In this document: piece by piece, positions 10,879 to 19,114 of the stretch
Layout of the letters: every line of letters starts with the position of its first letter
How positions within the stretch are numbered: the stretch's first letter is position 1
Origin: Pseudomonas sp. MAG733B
GTDB taxonomy: Bacteria; Pseudomonadota; Gammaproteobacteria; Pseudomonadales; Pseudomonadaceae
DNA length: 64,000 bases
Assembly: GCF_036884845.1 (NCBI RefSeq)
Contig: NZ_CP145732.1
Span: 2,418,001 to 2,482,000 of the forward strand
Direction of reading: 5' to 3'
Translations under genes and position numbers: made by a program
The notes under the pieces: generated by a model
Seen by the model: only the letters and a program-made list of their open reading frames with translations
The model's database searches: none
Told to the model about the DNA's origin: nothing

Positions 10879-10911
10879 AGGGCGGGCTCCATCTGGATGC
10901 CGCCCTTTTTT
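10879..10911 (+). terminator. Intrinsic terminator of ppsA
   Basis: Stem AGGGCGG (10879-10885) pairs with CCGCCCT (10900-10906), followed by an uninterrupted T-run to 10911. It ends just before the ribosome site of the next gene, so that gene is probably transcribed from its own start or by read-through. Confidence 0.85.
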
Positions 10912-10923
10912 GTGCAAGAGATT

Positions 10924-11913
10924 ATGCAAAGCAGCAGCAACCTATTTCCTGTCGCCCTGATCAGCGCCGAGCGGCGCGGTGATCTGAGCGAAGATGTTTA
11001 TCGTTTGAAACCGGCCAACAGCCCGGATCCGAGTGTCGAGCTGGCGGTCACCCGCCTGGGCCTGGCCGATGAGCCTGCCGTGCGCGGCGTGCCGGTGATC
11101 TTGCTGCACGGCAGCTTTTCCAATCGACGCTTCTGGTTTTCCCCTAAAGGCCTGGGCCTTGGGGCTCATCTGACGCGTCTGGGATTCGATGTGTGGATTC
11201 CGGAAATGCGCGGTCACGGCTTGTCCCAGCGCAACCAGAACTACCGCAAGAACCGCGTCGCCGACTACGCGCGTTACGATCTGCCGGCCATTGGCGCGTT
11301 CGTGCGCGAACAGAGCGGCCAGGTACCGCACTGGATCGGCCACTCACTCGGCGGCATAACCTTGGCGGCCGCGTTGGGCGGTGAGTACATCGGTGAGCCT
11401 GTGGTCGCGTCTGCGGCGTTTTTCGGCACGCAAGTCAGCCGCACCTACTGGCCGCTGAAAATTCCGCCGGTGGAGTGGAGCGGTCGCTTCATCCTCAAAC
11501 GCTTTGCCCAGCTCTCCGGTTCCCGACTCAAGCGCGGCCCGGAGGACGAGCCGATTGGCCTGGCCCTGGAAAGCATGCGTTGGTACGGTTTGTTCGGGCG
11601 CTTCGGCGATGCGGACAAGGACTGGTGGGCCGGCTTGGCTAACGTTCAGGTGCCGGTGCTGGCCGTGAGTGCCGTCAGTGATCATCAGGACCCGGCCTGG
11701 GCCTGTCGCAAGCTGTTCGAGCAGATCGGTTCCGAGCACAAGCAATTCATCAACCTGGGGCGCGAGCAGGGCTTCGGCGACAATTTCGGTCATGTAGAAA
11801 TGCTGGTCAGCAAAGCCGCACAGGCGGAGGTCTGGCCGTTGGTGGCCCGTTGGCTGGCGGATCAGCAAACACCTCTGTTGGGTGAGCAAGCGAACCTGGC
11901 CACGGCAAACTAA
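10924..11913 (+). CDS. Alpha/beta-hydrolase fold protein, probable esterase/lipase
   Basis: The 329-residue product has the hydrolase fold landmarks: an oxyanion HG motif in VILLHGSFSN (near residue 60), a strand ending in PEMRGHG, and the nucleophile elbow GHSLGG (Ser near residue 141). A candidate acid and the catalytic His are in the SDHQDP and FGHVEM segments near the C-terminus. The start is at ATG 10924 rather than the longer in-frame opening at 10897, because the latter overlaps the ppsA terminator. It sits between ppsA and rraA, as in P. aeruginosa. The substrate is unknown. Confidence 0.85.
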   Translation: MQSSSNLFPVALISAERRGDLSEDVYRLKPANSPDPSVELAVTRLGLADEPAVRGVPVILLHGSFSNRRFWFSPKGLGLGAHLTRLGFDVWIPEMRGHGLSQRNQNYRKNRVADYARYDLPAIGAFVREQSGQVPHWIGHSLGGITLAAALGGEYIGEPVVASAAFFGTQVSRTYWPLKIPPVEWSGRFILKRFAQLSGSRLKRGPEDEPIGLALESMRWYGLFGRFGDADKDWWAGLANVQVPVLAVSAVSDHQDPAWACRKLFEQIGSEHKQFINLGREQGFGDNFGHVEMLVSKAAQAEVWPLVARWLADQQTPLLGEQANLATAN

Positions 11914-12050
11914 GCTGGACGCTCTATCAGGGGCATTTCGCTCTGATCGGCTTGCGGCTAAGATATGACGGATTGAGCTGTTCTGGTCATTTTCGATGAT
12001 TGATTCATCAATGATGTTCGTGCCGTCTTCCTCTTTACAGGAGTTTTTCG

Positions 12051-12542
12051 ATGAACCATTACCTCACGCCTGACCTGTGCGACGCCTATCCGGAGCTGGT
12101 GCAGGTGCTGGAACCGATGTTCAGCAATTTCGGTGGCCGTGATTCTTTCGGCGGCGAAATCGTGACCATCAAGTGCTTCGAAGACAACTCGCTGGTCAAG
12201 GAGCAAGTCGAGCTGAAGGGTGATGGCAAGGTCCTGGTGGTCGACGGTGGCGGTTCCCTGCGTCGCGCGTTGCTCGGCGACATGCTGGCCGAGAAAGCCG
12301 CGAAAAACGGTTGGGAAGGGCTGGTGATCTACGGTTGCATCCGTGACGTCGACGTCATCGCGCAAACCGATCTGGGCGTTCAGGCCTTGGCCAGCCACCC
12401 GATGAAGACTGACAAGCGCGGTATCGGCGATCTCAACGTTGCCGTGACCTTCGCCGGCGTGACCTTCCATCCCGGCCACTACATCTACGCGGACAACAAC
12501 GGCGTGATCATCTCGCCGAGCCCGCTGACAATGCCTGAATAA
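12051..12542 (+). CDS. rraA: Regulator of ribonuclease activity A (RraA)
   Basis: Trimeric ring protein that binds RNase E and inhibits its endonuclease activity; related proteins of the same fold are HMG/CHA aldolases. The 163-residue length is standard. Motifs seen are [20 protein letters not shown] and [11 protein letters not shown], both diagnostic for the family. The ribosome site CAGGAG (12038-12043) precedes ATG 12051. Followed closely by the CorA/ZntB-type transporter gene. Confidence 0.95.
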   Translation: MNHYLTPDLCDAYPELVQVLEPMFSNFGGRDSFGGEIVTIKCFEDNSLVKEQVELKGDGKVLVVDGGGSLRRALLGDMLAEKAAKNGWEGLVIYGCIRDVDVIAQTDLGVQALASHPMKTDKRGIGDLNVAVTFAGVTFHPGHYIYADNNGVIISPSPLTMPE

Positions 12543-12569
12543 AATCCCCGATTGACTGAAGGAATGCGG

Positions 12570-13565
12570 ATGTTCGAGGAAGAAAACGCGCAATGGGGGC
12601 TGGTACATGCTCTGGTGCTGGATGGTAAAGGCGGCGCGCGTTCGATAGCCCGGACAGAACTCGATGACTTGCAGCTGCAGGCCCATGAAAGCTTGTGGCT
12701 GCACTGGGATCGCAGTCATCCGCAAACCCAGACCTGGCTGCGCAAATCCAGTGGTTTGAGTGAGTTCAGCTGCGACCTCTTGCTTGAAGAAAATACCCGT
12801 CCGCGGCTTTTACAGCTTTCCGACAGCGAACTGCTGCTATTTTTGCGTGGGGTAAACCTTAATCCGGGTGCCGAGCCTGAAGACATGGTGTCGGTACGGA
12901 TCTTCGGTTCCGCCCAGCGGGTGATTTCCCTGCGTTTGCGGCCGTTGCGCGCGACCGAAGAGCTGCTCGTGCAACTGGAGGAGGGCAAGGGGCCGAAAAC
13001 CGCCTCCGAGCTCATTCTTTATATGGCGCAGTACCTCACCAACAAGGTGCAGGATCTGGTCAGTTGCCTCTCGGAAGTGGTCGATGAGGAAGAAGAAAAG
13101 CTGGATGCCGACGAACGGTATACACCGGAACACGGTGCTGTTTTGCAGATCCGTCGCCGGGCTGCTGCGTTGAAGCGGTTCCTCGCTCCGCAGCGGGATA
13201 TTTTTGGTCAGCTGACGCGGATCAAATTGCCCTGGTTCGTCGAAGACGATGGTGATTACTGGAACGAATTGAACAACAGCCTGACCCGCTATCTCGAAGA
13301 GCTCGAATTGACCCGGGAGCGCGTGGGGCTTGTCCTGGAGACTGAAGACCGGCGATTGAGCGTGCGCATGAACCGCACGATGTATCGCTTCGGGATCATT
13401 ACCGGGATCTTTTTGCCGATGAGTTTTTTGACCGGTCTTTTGGGGATCAACGTCGGGGGAATTCCGTTTTCCGAAAGCCCTTACGGCTTCCTCGTTGCCT
13501 GCCTGCTGATGCTCTCGGTGGCGCTCGGGCAGTGGTGGTTGTTCCGACGTTTGCGCTGGGTGTAA
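12570..13565 (+). CDS. cmaX: CorA/ZntB-family divalent cation transporter (CmaX-like)
   Basis: Cytoplasmic N-terminal domain with a long acidic coiled region (EVVDEEEEKLDADERY, residues ~175-190), then two C-terminal transmembrane helices. The pore motif reads GIN in TGLLGINVGGIP, close to the GMN/GIN signature of the ZntB branch, then FLVACLLMLSVALGQWWLF. ATG 12570 was chosen over ATG 12564 and TTG 12552 because GAAGGA (12558-12563) is correctly spaced only for 12570. Directly upstream of crfX-cmpX-sigX-oprF, as in other pseudomonads. The transported ion is inferred only. Confidence 0.88.
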   Translation: MFEEENAQWGLVHALVLDGKGGARSIARTELDDLQLQAHESLWLHWDRSHPQTQTWLRKSSGLSEFSCDLLLEENTRPRLLQLSDSELLLFLRGVNLNPGAEPEDMVSVRIFGSAQRVISLRLRPLRATEELLVQLEEGKGPKTASELILYMAQYLTNKVQDLVSCLSEVVDEEEEKLDADERYTPEHGAVLQIRRRAAALKRFLAPQRDIFGQLTRIKLPWFVEDDGDYWNELNNSLTRYLEELELTRERVGLVLETEDRRLSVRMNRTMYRFGIITGIFLPMSFLTGLLGINVGGIPFSESPYGFLVACLLMLSVALGQWWLFRRLRWV

Positions 13566-13628
13566 CGGTAAAGCATGTGACCCGACCAAATTTGACCGCG
13601 TCTTTCACAGACATCACGAGAGGTGCGT

Positions 13629-13877
13629 ATGCACGATCCGTTTGAACAGTCTTTGCGCGACATGCTCAAGGCATCACCGTCCACCCGGGACGACGATGCG
13701 TGCCTTGGCCGTGTACTGAAAACCGCCAACCGCCAGGTCGGCGCCGGCGATCTGTTCAGCCTGCTGGGCCGCTGGCTGCCCGCGCTGATGATCGCCCTGA
13801 ATAACGGATCGGCCCACGTTGCGCCGGTGTCCCGTCTTCGTAAACCTACCGCTCGCACTGCTGATAAGGCTGATTGA
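13629..13877 (+). CDS. crfX: CrfX small protein
   Basis: An 82-residue protein beginning MHDPFEQSLRDML, recognised mainly from its position between cmaX and cmpX in the conserved sigX locus. It contains a short hydrophobic piece (LLGRWLPALMIALNN). A GTG six bases earlier is in frame, but GAGAGG (13617-13622) fits ATG 13629. No biochemical role is established to my knowledge; it is co-transcribed with cmpX, starting two bases after this gene's stop. Confidence 0.85.
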   Translation: MHDPFEQSLRDMLKASPSTRDDDACLGRVLKTANRQVGAGDLFSLLGRWLPALMIALNNGSAHVAPVSRLRKPTARTADKAD

Positions 13878-13879
13878 AT

Positions 13880-14704
13880 ATGGAACTTGATCTCTGGACA
13901 CAGAGCCTCGTCACTGCAATGACTGCGTTATGGACCAAAGTTGCGAACTTCATTCCGAACCTGTTCGGCGCACTGGTTGTGCTGCTGTTGGGTTTTGTCG
14001 TGGCCAAGCTTCTGGACACGCTGCTTTCCAAATTGCTCGCCAAACTGGGCCTCGATCGCCTGATGGGCGGCACTGGCCTGACCAAGTTGCTGTCGCGCGC
14101 CGGCCTGCAAGTACCGATTTCCACGCTGATCGGCAAAATCGTCTATTGGTTCGTTCTGCTGATTTTTCTGGTTTCTGCCGCAGAATCCCTTGGACTTGAG
14201 CGAGTTTCAGCTACGCTGGATATGCTTGCGCTGTATTTGCCGAAGGTATTCGGCGCGGCGCTGGTGTTGCTGGTCGGTGTCTTGCTGGCGCAATTGGCCA
14301 ATGGCCTGGTGCGCGGTGCGGCAGAAGGCGTAGGTCTGGACTACGCTTCAGGGCTTGGGCGAATTGCCCAGGGCTTGGTGATCATCATCAGTATTTCGGT
14401 TGCGATCAGCCAGTTGGAGGTCAAGACTGACCTGCTCAACCATGTGATTGTGATTGTTTTGATTACCGTTGGTCTGGCGGTTGCGCTGGCCATGGGTTTG
14501 GGAAGCCGGGAAATTGCCGGTCAGATTCTTGCGGGAATCTATGTGCGTGAGTTGTACCAGGTTGGGCAACAAGTGCGTGTTGGAGAGGTCGAAGGCCAGA
14601 TCGAAGAGATCGGCACGGTTAAAACCACATTGCTGACCGATGAGGGTGAGCTAGTCTCTCTTTCCAATCGGATCCTCCTTGAGCAGCATGTGAGTAGCCG
14701 CTAA
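13880..14704 (+). CDS. cmpX: CmpX, small-conductance mechanosensitive-channel family membrane protein
   Basis: The 274-residue protein is mostly hydrophobic: predicted membrane segments at about residues 22-44, 85-107, 118-145 and 170-205, and then a soluble C-terminal part (VGQQVRVGEVEGQIEEIGTVKTTL) typical of the MscS beta domain. In Pseudomonas, CmpX is linked to envelope stress, c-di-GMP and SigX activity (literature knowledge). It follows crfX almost without a gap; ATG 13880 is preferred to the in-frame TTG 13874. Confidence 0.9.
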   Translation: MELDLWTQSLVTAMTALWTKVANFIPNLFGALVVLLLGFVVAKLLDTLLSKLLAKLGLDRLMGGTGLTKLLSRAGLQVPISTLIGKIVYWFVLLIFLVSAAESLGLERVSATLDMLALYLPKVFGAALVLLVGVLLAQLANGLVRGAAEGVGLDYASGLGRIAQGLVIIISISVAISQLEVKTDLLNHVIVIVLITVGLAVALAMGLGSREIAGQILAGIYVRELYQVGQQVRVGEVEGQIEEIGTVKTTLLTDEGELVSLSNRILLEQHVSSR

Positions 14705-14728
14705 CCCGGCAAACCCTGCTAATGTATG

Positions 14729-14764
14729 CCGCCGCAAAATGCCGCCTGATGCTGGCTGCGGCGG
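14729..14764. other. GC-rich hairpin upstream of sigX
   Basis: CCGCCGCA (14729-14736) can pair with TGCGGCGG (14757-14764). There is no T-run, so it is either a weak Rho-assisted end for cmpX mRNA or part of the sigX leader. Confidence 0.5.
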
Positions 14765-14794
14765 ACATTGACCTGACTGTCGGCCCGACTTGTT

Positions 14795-15385
14795 TTGAAT
14801 AAAGCCCAATCGTTATCCATGCGCTACGACCCCCGCGAGCTCTCTGATGAGGAGTTGGTCGCGCGCTCGCATACCGAGCTGTTTCACGTAACGCGCGCCT
14901 ATGAAGAATTGATGCGGCGTTACCAACGAACATTATTTAACGTCTGTGCACGATATCTCGGGAACGATCGCGATGCAGATGATGTCTGTCAGGAAGTCAT
15001 GTTGAAGGTGCTGTACGGCCTGAAGAACTTCGAGGGCAAATCGAAGTTCAAGACATGGCTATATAGCATCACGTACAACGAGTGTATTACGCAGTATCGG
15101 AAGGAACGGCGAAAGCGTCGCTTGATGGACGCATTGAGTCTTGACCCCCTTGAGGAAGCGTCCGAAGAAAAGACGCCGAAACCCGAGGAGAAGGGCGGAC
15201 TTGATCGCTGGCTGGTGTATGTGAACCCGATTGACCGTGAAATTCTGGTGCTACGATTTGTCGCAGAGCTGGAGTTTCAGGAGATCGCAGACATCATGCA
15301 CATGGGTTTGAGTGCAACAAAAATGCGGTACAAACGCGCTCTAGATAAATTGCGTGAGAAATTTGCAGGCATTGCTGAAACTTAG
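14795..15385 (+). CDS. sigX: ECF sigma factor SigX
   Basis: Extracytoplasmic-function sigma factor controlling envelope and fatty-acid genes and oprF. The 196-residue protein has region 2 (DADDVCQEVMLKVLYGL, FKTWLYSITYNECITQYRKERRKR) and region 4 (DREILVLRFVAELEFQEIADIMHMGLSATKMRYKRALDKLREKF). The start is uncertain: the conserved N-terminus MNKAQSLS requires TTG 14795, which lacks a good ribosome site; the alternative ATG 14819 also lacks one. The TTG was kept because the residues it adds match what I recall of SigX proteins. oprF follows after 107 bases. Confidence 0.93.
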   Translation: MNKAQSLSMRYDPRELSDEELVARSHTELFHVTRAYEELMRRYQRTLFNVCARYLGNDRDADDVCQEVMLKVLYGLKNFEGKSKFKTWLYSITYNECITQYRKERRKRRLMDALSLDPLEEASEEKTPKPEEKGGLDRWLVYVNPIDREILVLRFVAELEFQEIADIMHMGLSATKMRYKRALDKLREKFAGIAET

Positions 15386-15411
15386 TTCAGCGCAAATATC
15401 TCTTACGTGTA

Positions 15412-15433
15412 GGCAAGTTCTGTTAGACTTGCC
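15412..15433 (+). promoter_or_regulatory. Hairpin in the sigX-oprF spacer
   Basis: GGCAAGT (15412-15418) pairs with ACTTGCC (15427-15433). No T-run follows, so it looks like a leaky end of sigX mRNA or a 5' stabilising hairpin of oprF mRNA. oprF is known to have its own strong promoters in this spacer; I could not define their boxes confidently. Confidence 0.5.
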
Positions 15434-15492
15434 GCCGAGTTGTCCCCCGGTTTGCGGGACTGCTTCACAATCACCAGATGGGGATTTAACGG

Positions 15493-16527
15493 ATGAAACT
15501 GAAAAACACCTTGGGCTTGGCCATTGGTTCTCTTATTGCCGCCACTTCGTTCGGCGCTCTGGCACAGGGCCAAGGCGCAGTTGAAATCGAAGGCTTCGCA
15601 AAGAAAGAGTACTACGACAGCACTCGTAACTTCAAAAACGACGGCAACCTGTTCGGTGGTTCGGTTGGTTACTTCCTGACCGACGACGTTGAACTGCGTC
15701 TGGCTTACGACGAAGTGCACAACGTACGTTCCGACTCCGGTCAGAACATCAAGGGCGCGGACACCGCTCTGGACGCTCTGTACCACTTCAACAACCCAGG
15801 CGACATGCTGCGTCCTTACGTCTCGGCCGGCTTCTCCGACCAGAGCATCGACCAGAACGGTTCGAACGGTCGTGACCGTTCCACCTTCGCCAACGTTGGT
15901 GGCGGCGCCAAGCTGTACTTCACCGACAACTTCTACGCTCGTGCCGGCGTTGAAGCTCAGTACAACATCGACCAGGGCAACACCGAGTGGGCTCCTAGCG
16001 TCGGTATCGGTGTGAACTTCGGTGGCGGCTCCAAGCCTGCTGCTGCTCCAGTTCCAGCACCAGCTGAAGTCTGCTCCGACAGCGACAACGATGGCGTGTG
16101 CGACAACGTCGACAAGTGCCCGGACACCCCAGCCAACGTAACCGTTGACGCTGATGGCTGCCCAGCAGTTGCTGAAGTTGTACGTGTTGAGCTGGACGTG
16201 AAATTCGACTTCGACAAGTCGGTAGTCAAGCCTAACAGCTACGGCGACATCAAGAACCTGGCTGACTTCATGAAGCAGTACCCATCCACCACCACTACTG
16301 TTGAAGGTCACACTGACTCCGTCGGTCCTGACGCTTACAACCAGAAACTGTCCGAGCGTCGTGCAAACGCCGTTAAGCAAGTTCTGACCAACCAGTACGG
16401 TGTTGAATCGTCCCGCGTTCAGTCTGTTGGCTACGGCGAATCCCGCCCAGTTGCTGACAACAAAACTGAAGCTGGTCGCGCTGTAAACCGTCGCGTAGAA
16501 GCGCAGGTTGAAGCTCAAGCTAAGTAA
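15493..16527 (+). CDS. oprF: Major outer-membrane porin OprF
   Basis: OmpA-family porin linking outer membrane and peptidoglycan. The 344-residue precursor has a signal peptide ending ...FGALA, an N-terminal eight-strand barrel, a Pro/Ala linker (residues ~180-190), a four-cysteine acidic loop (CSDSDNDGVCDNVDKCPD and DGCPA), and a C-terminal OmpA domain with the peptidoglycan-binding stretch VEGHTDSVGPDAYNQKLSERRA. Codon use is highly biased, as for an abundant protein. Preceded by its sigma factor gene sigX and followed by a strong terminator. Confidence 0.98.
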   Translation: MKLKNTLGLAIGSLIAATSFGALAQGQGAVEIEGFAKKEYYDSTRNFKNDGNLFGGSVGYFLTDDVELRLAYDEVHNVRSDSGQNIKGADTALDALYHFNNPGDMLRPYVSAGFSDQSIDQNGSNGRDRSTFANVGGGAKLYFTDNFYARAGVEAQYNIDQGNTEWAPSVGIGVNFGGGSKPAAAPVPAPAEVCSDSDNDGVCDNVDKCPDTPANVTVDADGCPAVAEVVRVELDVKFDFDKSVVKPNSYGDIKNLADFMKQYPSTTTTVEGHTDSVGPDAYNQKLSERRANAVKQVLTNQYGVESSRVQSVGYGESRPVADNKTEAGRAVNRRVEAQVEAQAK

Positions 16528-16543
16528 TTAGCCCACAGCTCTG

Positions 16544-16575
16544 AGAAAAGCCCGGCTTAGGCCGGGCTTTTCTTT
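16544..16575 (+). terminator. Intrinsic terminator of oprF
   Basis: A perfect 13-bp stem (AGAAAAGCCCGGC, 16544-16556, with its complement at 16561-16573) around a 4-base loop; the T-rich tract is the 3' arm. The A-rich 5' arm makes it usable in both directions, so it could also stop cobA transcription. Confidence 0.92.
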
Positions 16576-16620
16576 GTCTGCGATTTGGTGTTCCAACCCG
16601 GTTTTATGCGGTGATATCGA

Positions 16621-16694
16621 AAGATCGCAGCCTGCGGCAGCTTCTACACAGATACCGCTTGCAACCTGTAGGAGCTGCCGAAGGCTGCGATCTT
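16621..16694. repeat. REP-type inverted repeat overlapping the 3' end of cobA
   Basis: Arms AAGATCGCAGCCTGCGGCAG... (16621-16648) and its complement (16667-16694) with few mismatches. Unlike the other copies, it is partly coding: the cobA reading frame enters it and stops inside it at 16644. Confidence 0.88.
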
Positions 16695-17411
16695 CTGATC
16701 TTCTTCGCAGGCCGCAACCGCTCCAATGACCAAAATGGCCGGGCTTTTCAACTCGAAGTCATGGGCATCTTTTTCCATCGCTGCCAGATCGCTTCGGCAT
16801 TCCCGCTGATGCGGCAACGAAGCGTTTTCGATCATCGCCACCGGCATGTCTGCCGTCATTCCGCCGGCCAGCAACTGCTCACGAATTTCACTGAGCTTGG
16901 CCACACCCATGTAGATCACCAAGGTGGTGCCGCTTTGAGCCAGTGCCTGCCAGTTCAGGCTACTGTCGTCCTGAGTGTGCGCGGTGACCAATGTCACCCC
17001 GCGCGCCACGCCCCTTAGCGTCAACGGTATATCGCATTGCGTCGCACCGGCGAGCCCGGCCGTGATGCCATTGACCAGTTCCACCTCAACCCCACGTTCG
17101 CGCAGCCACTGCGCCTCTTCACCGCCACGTCCGAAAATGCACGGGTCGCCGCCCTTGAGTCGCACCACGCATTTGCCCTGGCGCGCATAACGCAGCATCA
17201 GGCGATGAATGAAGGCTTGCGGGGTAGACCGGCAGCCGCCGCGCTTACCCACAGGAATGATCCGCTCCTGGTTGCAATGTTCGAGGATGGCGGCATTCAC
17301 CAGATCATCGATCAGCACCACATCCGCCTCTCTCAACGCCCGCACAGCCTTGAGCGTCAGCAATTCCGGATCGCCAGGGCCCGCGCCCACCAGCCAGACT
17401 TTTGCGTTCAT
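16644..17411 (-). CDS. cobA: Uroporphyrinogen-III C-methyltransferase (SUMT), C-terminus derived from a REP element
   Basis: Makes precorrin-2 by two SAM-dependent methylations, feeding siroheme and cobalamin synthesis. The 255-residue protein starts MNAKVWLVGAGPGDPELLTL (SAM-binding N-terminus) and has the family motif VVRLKGGDPCIFGRGGEEA. The start is at 17411 with AGGAA upstream; a longer frame to 17456 lacks support. The last ~16 residues (KIAAFGSSYRLQAVSV) are the translation of a REP palindrome, so the native end probably lay just before. It follows the PP2C-kinase gene by 25 bases; siroheme would serve nitrite/sulfite reductases. Confidence 0.95.
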   Translation of the reverse strand: MNAKVWLVGAGPGDPELLTLKAVRALREADVVLIDDLVNAAILEHCNQERIIPVGKRGGCRSTPQAFIHRLMLRYARQGKCVVRLKGGDPCIFGRGGEEAQWLRERGVEVELVNGITAGLAGATQCDIPLTLRGVARGVTLVTAHTQDDSSLNWQALAQSGTTLVIYMGVAKLSEIREQLLAGGMTADMPVAMIENASLPHQRECRSDLAAMEKDAHDFELKSPAILVIGAVAACEEDQKIAAFGSSYRLQAVSV

Positions 17412-17436
17412 CGTGTTTTCCTCATTTGGGCTGACA

Positions 17437-19107
17437 TCAGCCATGAAATATCGCAAACAACAGCGCCAGATTTGCCACCAATGACAGCAGCGCCAGCGTT
17501 CGCCATACCTTCAACGGTTCGCGTTCCAGCAGCGGTCGTGGGCGCACGGTCAAGCTGTGCCGCTCGCCCTGTTCGATCAGCAGCAGCCATTCTTCCGCCG
17601 TTTCAAAGCGCTGAGTTGGATCCGCGGCAACCGCGCGTTCCAGACTTTGTGTAAGCCACTCCGGCAAATCGGGCCGATAGCGACTGGCGCTGACCGGTAC
17701 GCCGAATCGTGGGCGTTGAAACGCTTCGATTTCGCCGTAGGGGAAATGCCCGGTCAGCAGGTAATACAAGGTCACGCCGACGGCATAGAGATCCTGTTGC
17801 GGGGTCGGCGCTTCACCGCGAAACGCTTCCGGTGCAATGAAACTTGGCGTTCCGGGCAAGGTAGAAGGCTGGTCTTCGGACAATCCGGGACAGTAGGCGA
17901 GCCCGAAATCCAGCAGGCGCAACTCACCGTCGTCCCCCAGCAGCAGGTTCTCCGGTTTGATGTCGCGGTGCAGAATCTGCCGCCGATGCAGCATGCCGAC
18001 CGCTCGAAGCAAGCGTTCGGCGAGGTCCTGCCATTGCGCCAGCGGCATTGGTCCGACCTGTTCATGCAGTTGCGCCAGGGTCGCTCCGGGATATTCGCGC
18101 ATCACGTAGTACAAATGCTGGCGCTGACTGGCGGCATGAACTTCAGGAAAATGCCGCCCGGCCACGCGCTTGAGAAACCATTCCTCCGACAGCAAGGCTT
18201 GCCCCGCCTGATGATCGTCATGCAGGCGCCCGGGCAAGGTTTTCAGCAACCAGGGTTGCTGCTGGGCGTCACGCACCCGATAGAGCGATGATTGCTGGCT
18301 CTGACCGAGGATTGCTTCAACGTGCCAACCCTCGAAGTCCTGTCCCGGTTTCAGTGCCGGCGGCAGCGGCCATTGCTGCAAGTGGATCAGAGCATCGCCA
18401 ATGCTGGTTTCACCGAGGGCATCGACCCGCACCAGCAAGGCGCTGGCGTTATCCTGGCTGCCGGCCAGGTGCGCGGCGCTGACCAGTGTTTGCGCGGCAC
18501 TGTGCAGATCCGGTTGATCACGCAGGATCGCGGCAATCGCGGTGTCGCCCAAGACTGCCCAGATACCATCGCTGAGCAGGACGAAGCTCTCATCGAGGCG
18601 CAATTCGCCATCGAGAAAATCCAGCACCAGATGTTGATCCAGTCCCAGCGCCCGCTTGAGCACATGCTGCATGCCCGGCTGATCCCAGACGTGATCCTCG
18701 CTGACTCGCTGCAATTGATCCCCGTGCCAGCGATACACCCGGCAATCACCGACGTGAGCCAGAGTAAAACGCCTGCCACGCAGCACCAGAGCGCTCACAG
18801 TGGTCAATAGCGGTTGTCCGCCACCGTTGGCCTGCAACCAGCGGTTCTGCGCCAGCAGCAGGCGATCAAGGGCTTGTGCGACGCCCCAGGTTTCCGGGGT
18901 GGCGTAGTAATCCAGTGCCAGGGCCTGCAACGTCGAACGGGCGGCCAGGCCACCATCGGCGCATTGGCTGACGCCGTCGGCGATGGCGAACAAGTAACCC
19001 TTGCTGGCTGCCAGCGCAGGGGCCGGCGTCACCAGGCGCAGGGCGTCCTGATTCTCGGGCCGTGGGCCGGTGGCGCTGGCTTCAGCAAAACTCAGTTGCA
19101 GTCTCAT
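17437..19107 (-). CDS. Fused PP2C phosphatase-Ser/Thr protein kinase with C-terminal membrane anchor
   Basis: The 556-residue protein has two catalytic units. Residues ~1-230 are a PP2C phosphatase: metal-binding Asp44 in ADG, Asp180 in LLSDG, Asp219 in SQDNAS. Residues ~260-515 are a eukaryotic-type kinase with HRDIKPEN (catalytic Asp382, Lys384) and DFG (Asp400), but the glycine-rich loop is degenerate (ILGQSQQSS). A hydrophobic helix at ~536-554 should anchor it in the inner membrane. It starts 8 bases after nasA. In P. aeruginosa the orthologue lies in the assimilatory nitrate operon; its targets are unknown to me. Confidence 0.9.
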   Translation of the reverse strand: MRLQLSFAEASATGPRPENQDALRLVTPAPALAASKGYLFAIADGVSQCADGGLAARSTLQALALDYYATPETWGVAQALDRLLLAQNRWLQANGGGQPLLTTVSALVLRGRRFTLAHVGDCRVYRWHGDQLQRVSEDHVWDQPGMQHVLKRALGLDQHLVLDFLDGELRLDESFVLLSDGIWAVLGDTAIAAILRDQPDLHSAAQTLVSAAHLAGSQDNASALLVRVDALGETSIGDALIHLQQWPLPPALKPGQDFEGWHVEAILGQSQQSSLYRVRDAQQQPWLLKTLPGRLHDDHQAGQALLSEEWFLKRVAGRHFPEVHAASQRQHLYYVMREYPGATLAQLHEQVGPMPLAQWQDLAERLLRAVGMLHRRQILHRDIKPENLLLGDDGELRLLDFGLAYCPGLSEDQPSTLPGTPSFIAPEAFRGEAPTPQQDLYAVGVTLYYLLTGHFPYGEIEAFQRPRFGVPVSASRYRPDLPEWLTQSLERAVAADPTQRFETAEEWLLLIEQGERHSLTVRPRPLLEREPLKVWRTLALLSLVANLALLFAIFHG

Positions 19108-19114
19108 CGAGATC

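Noticed and set aside
10897..10923. Upstream start for the alpha/beta hydrolase
   Set aside because: It would place codons inside the ppsA terminator; ATG 10924 is a better choice.
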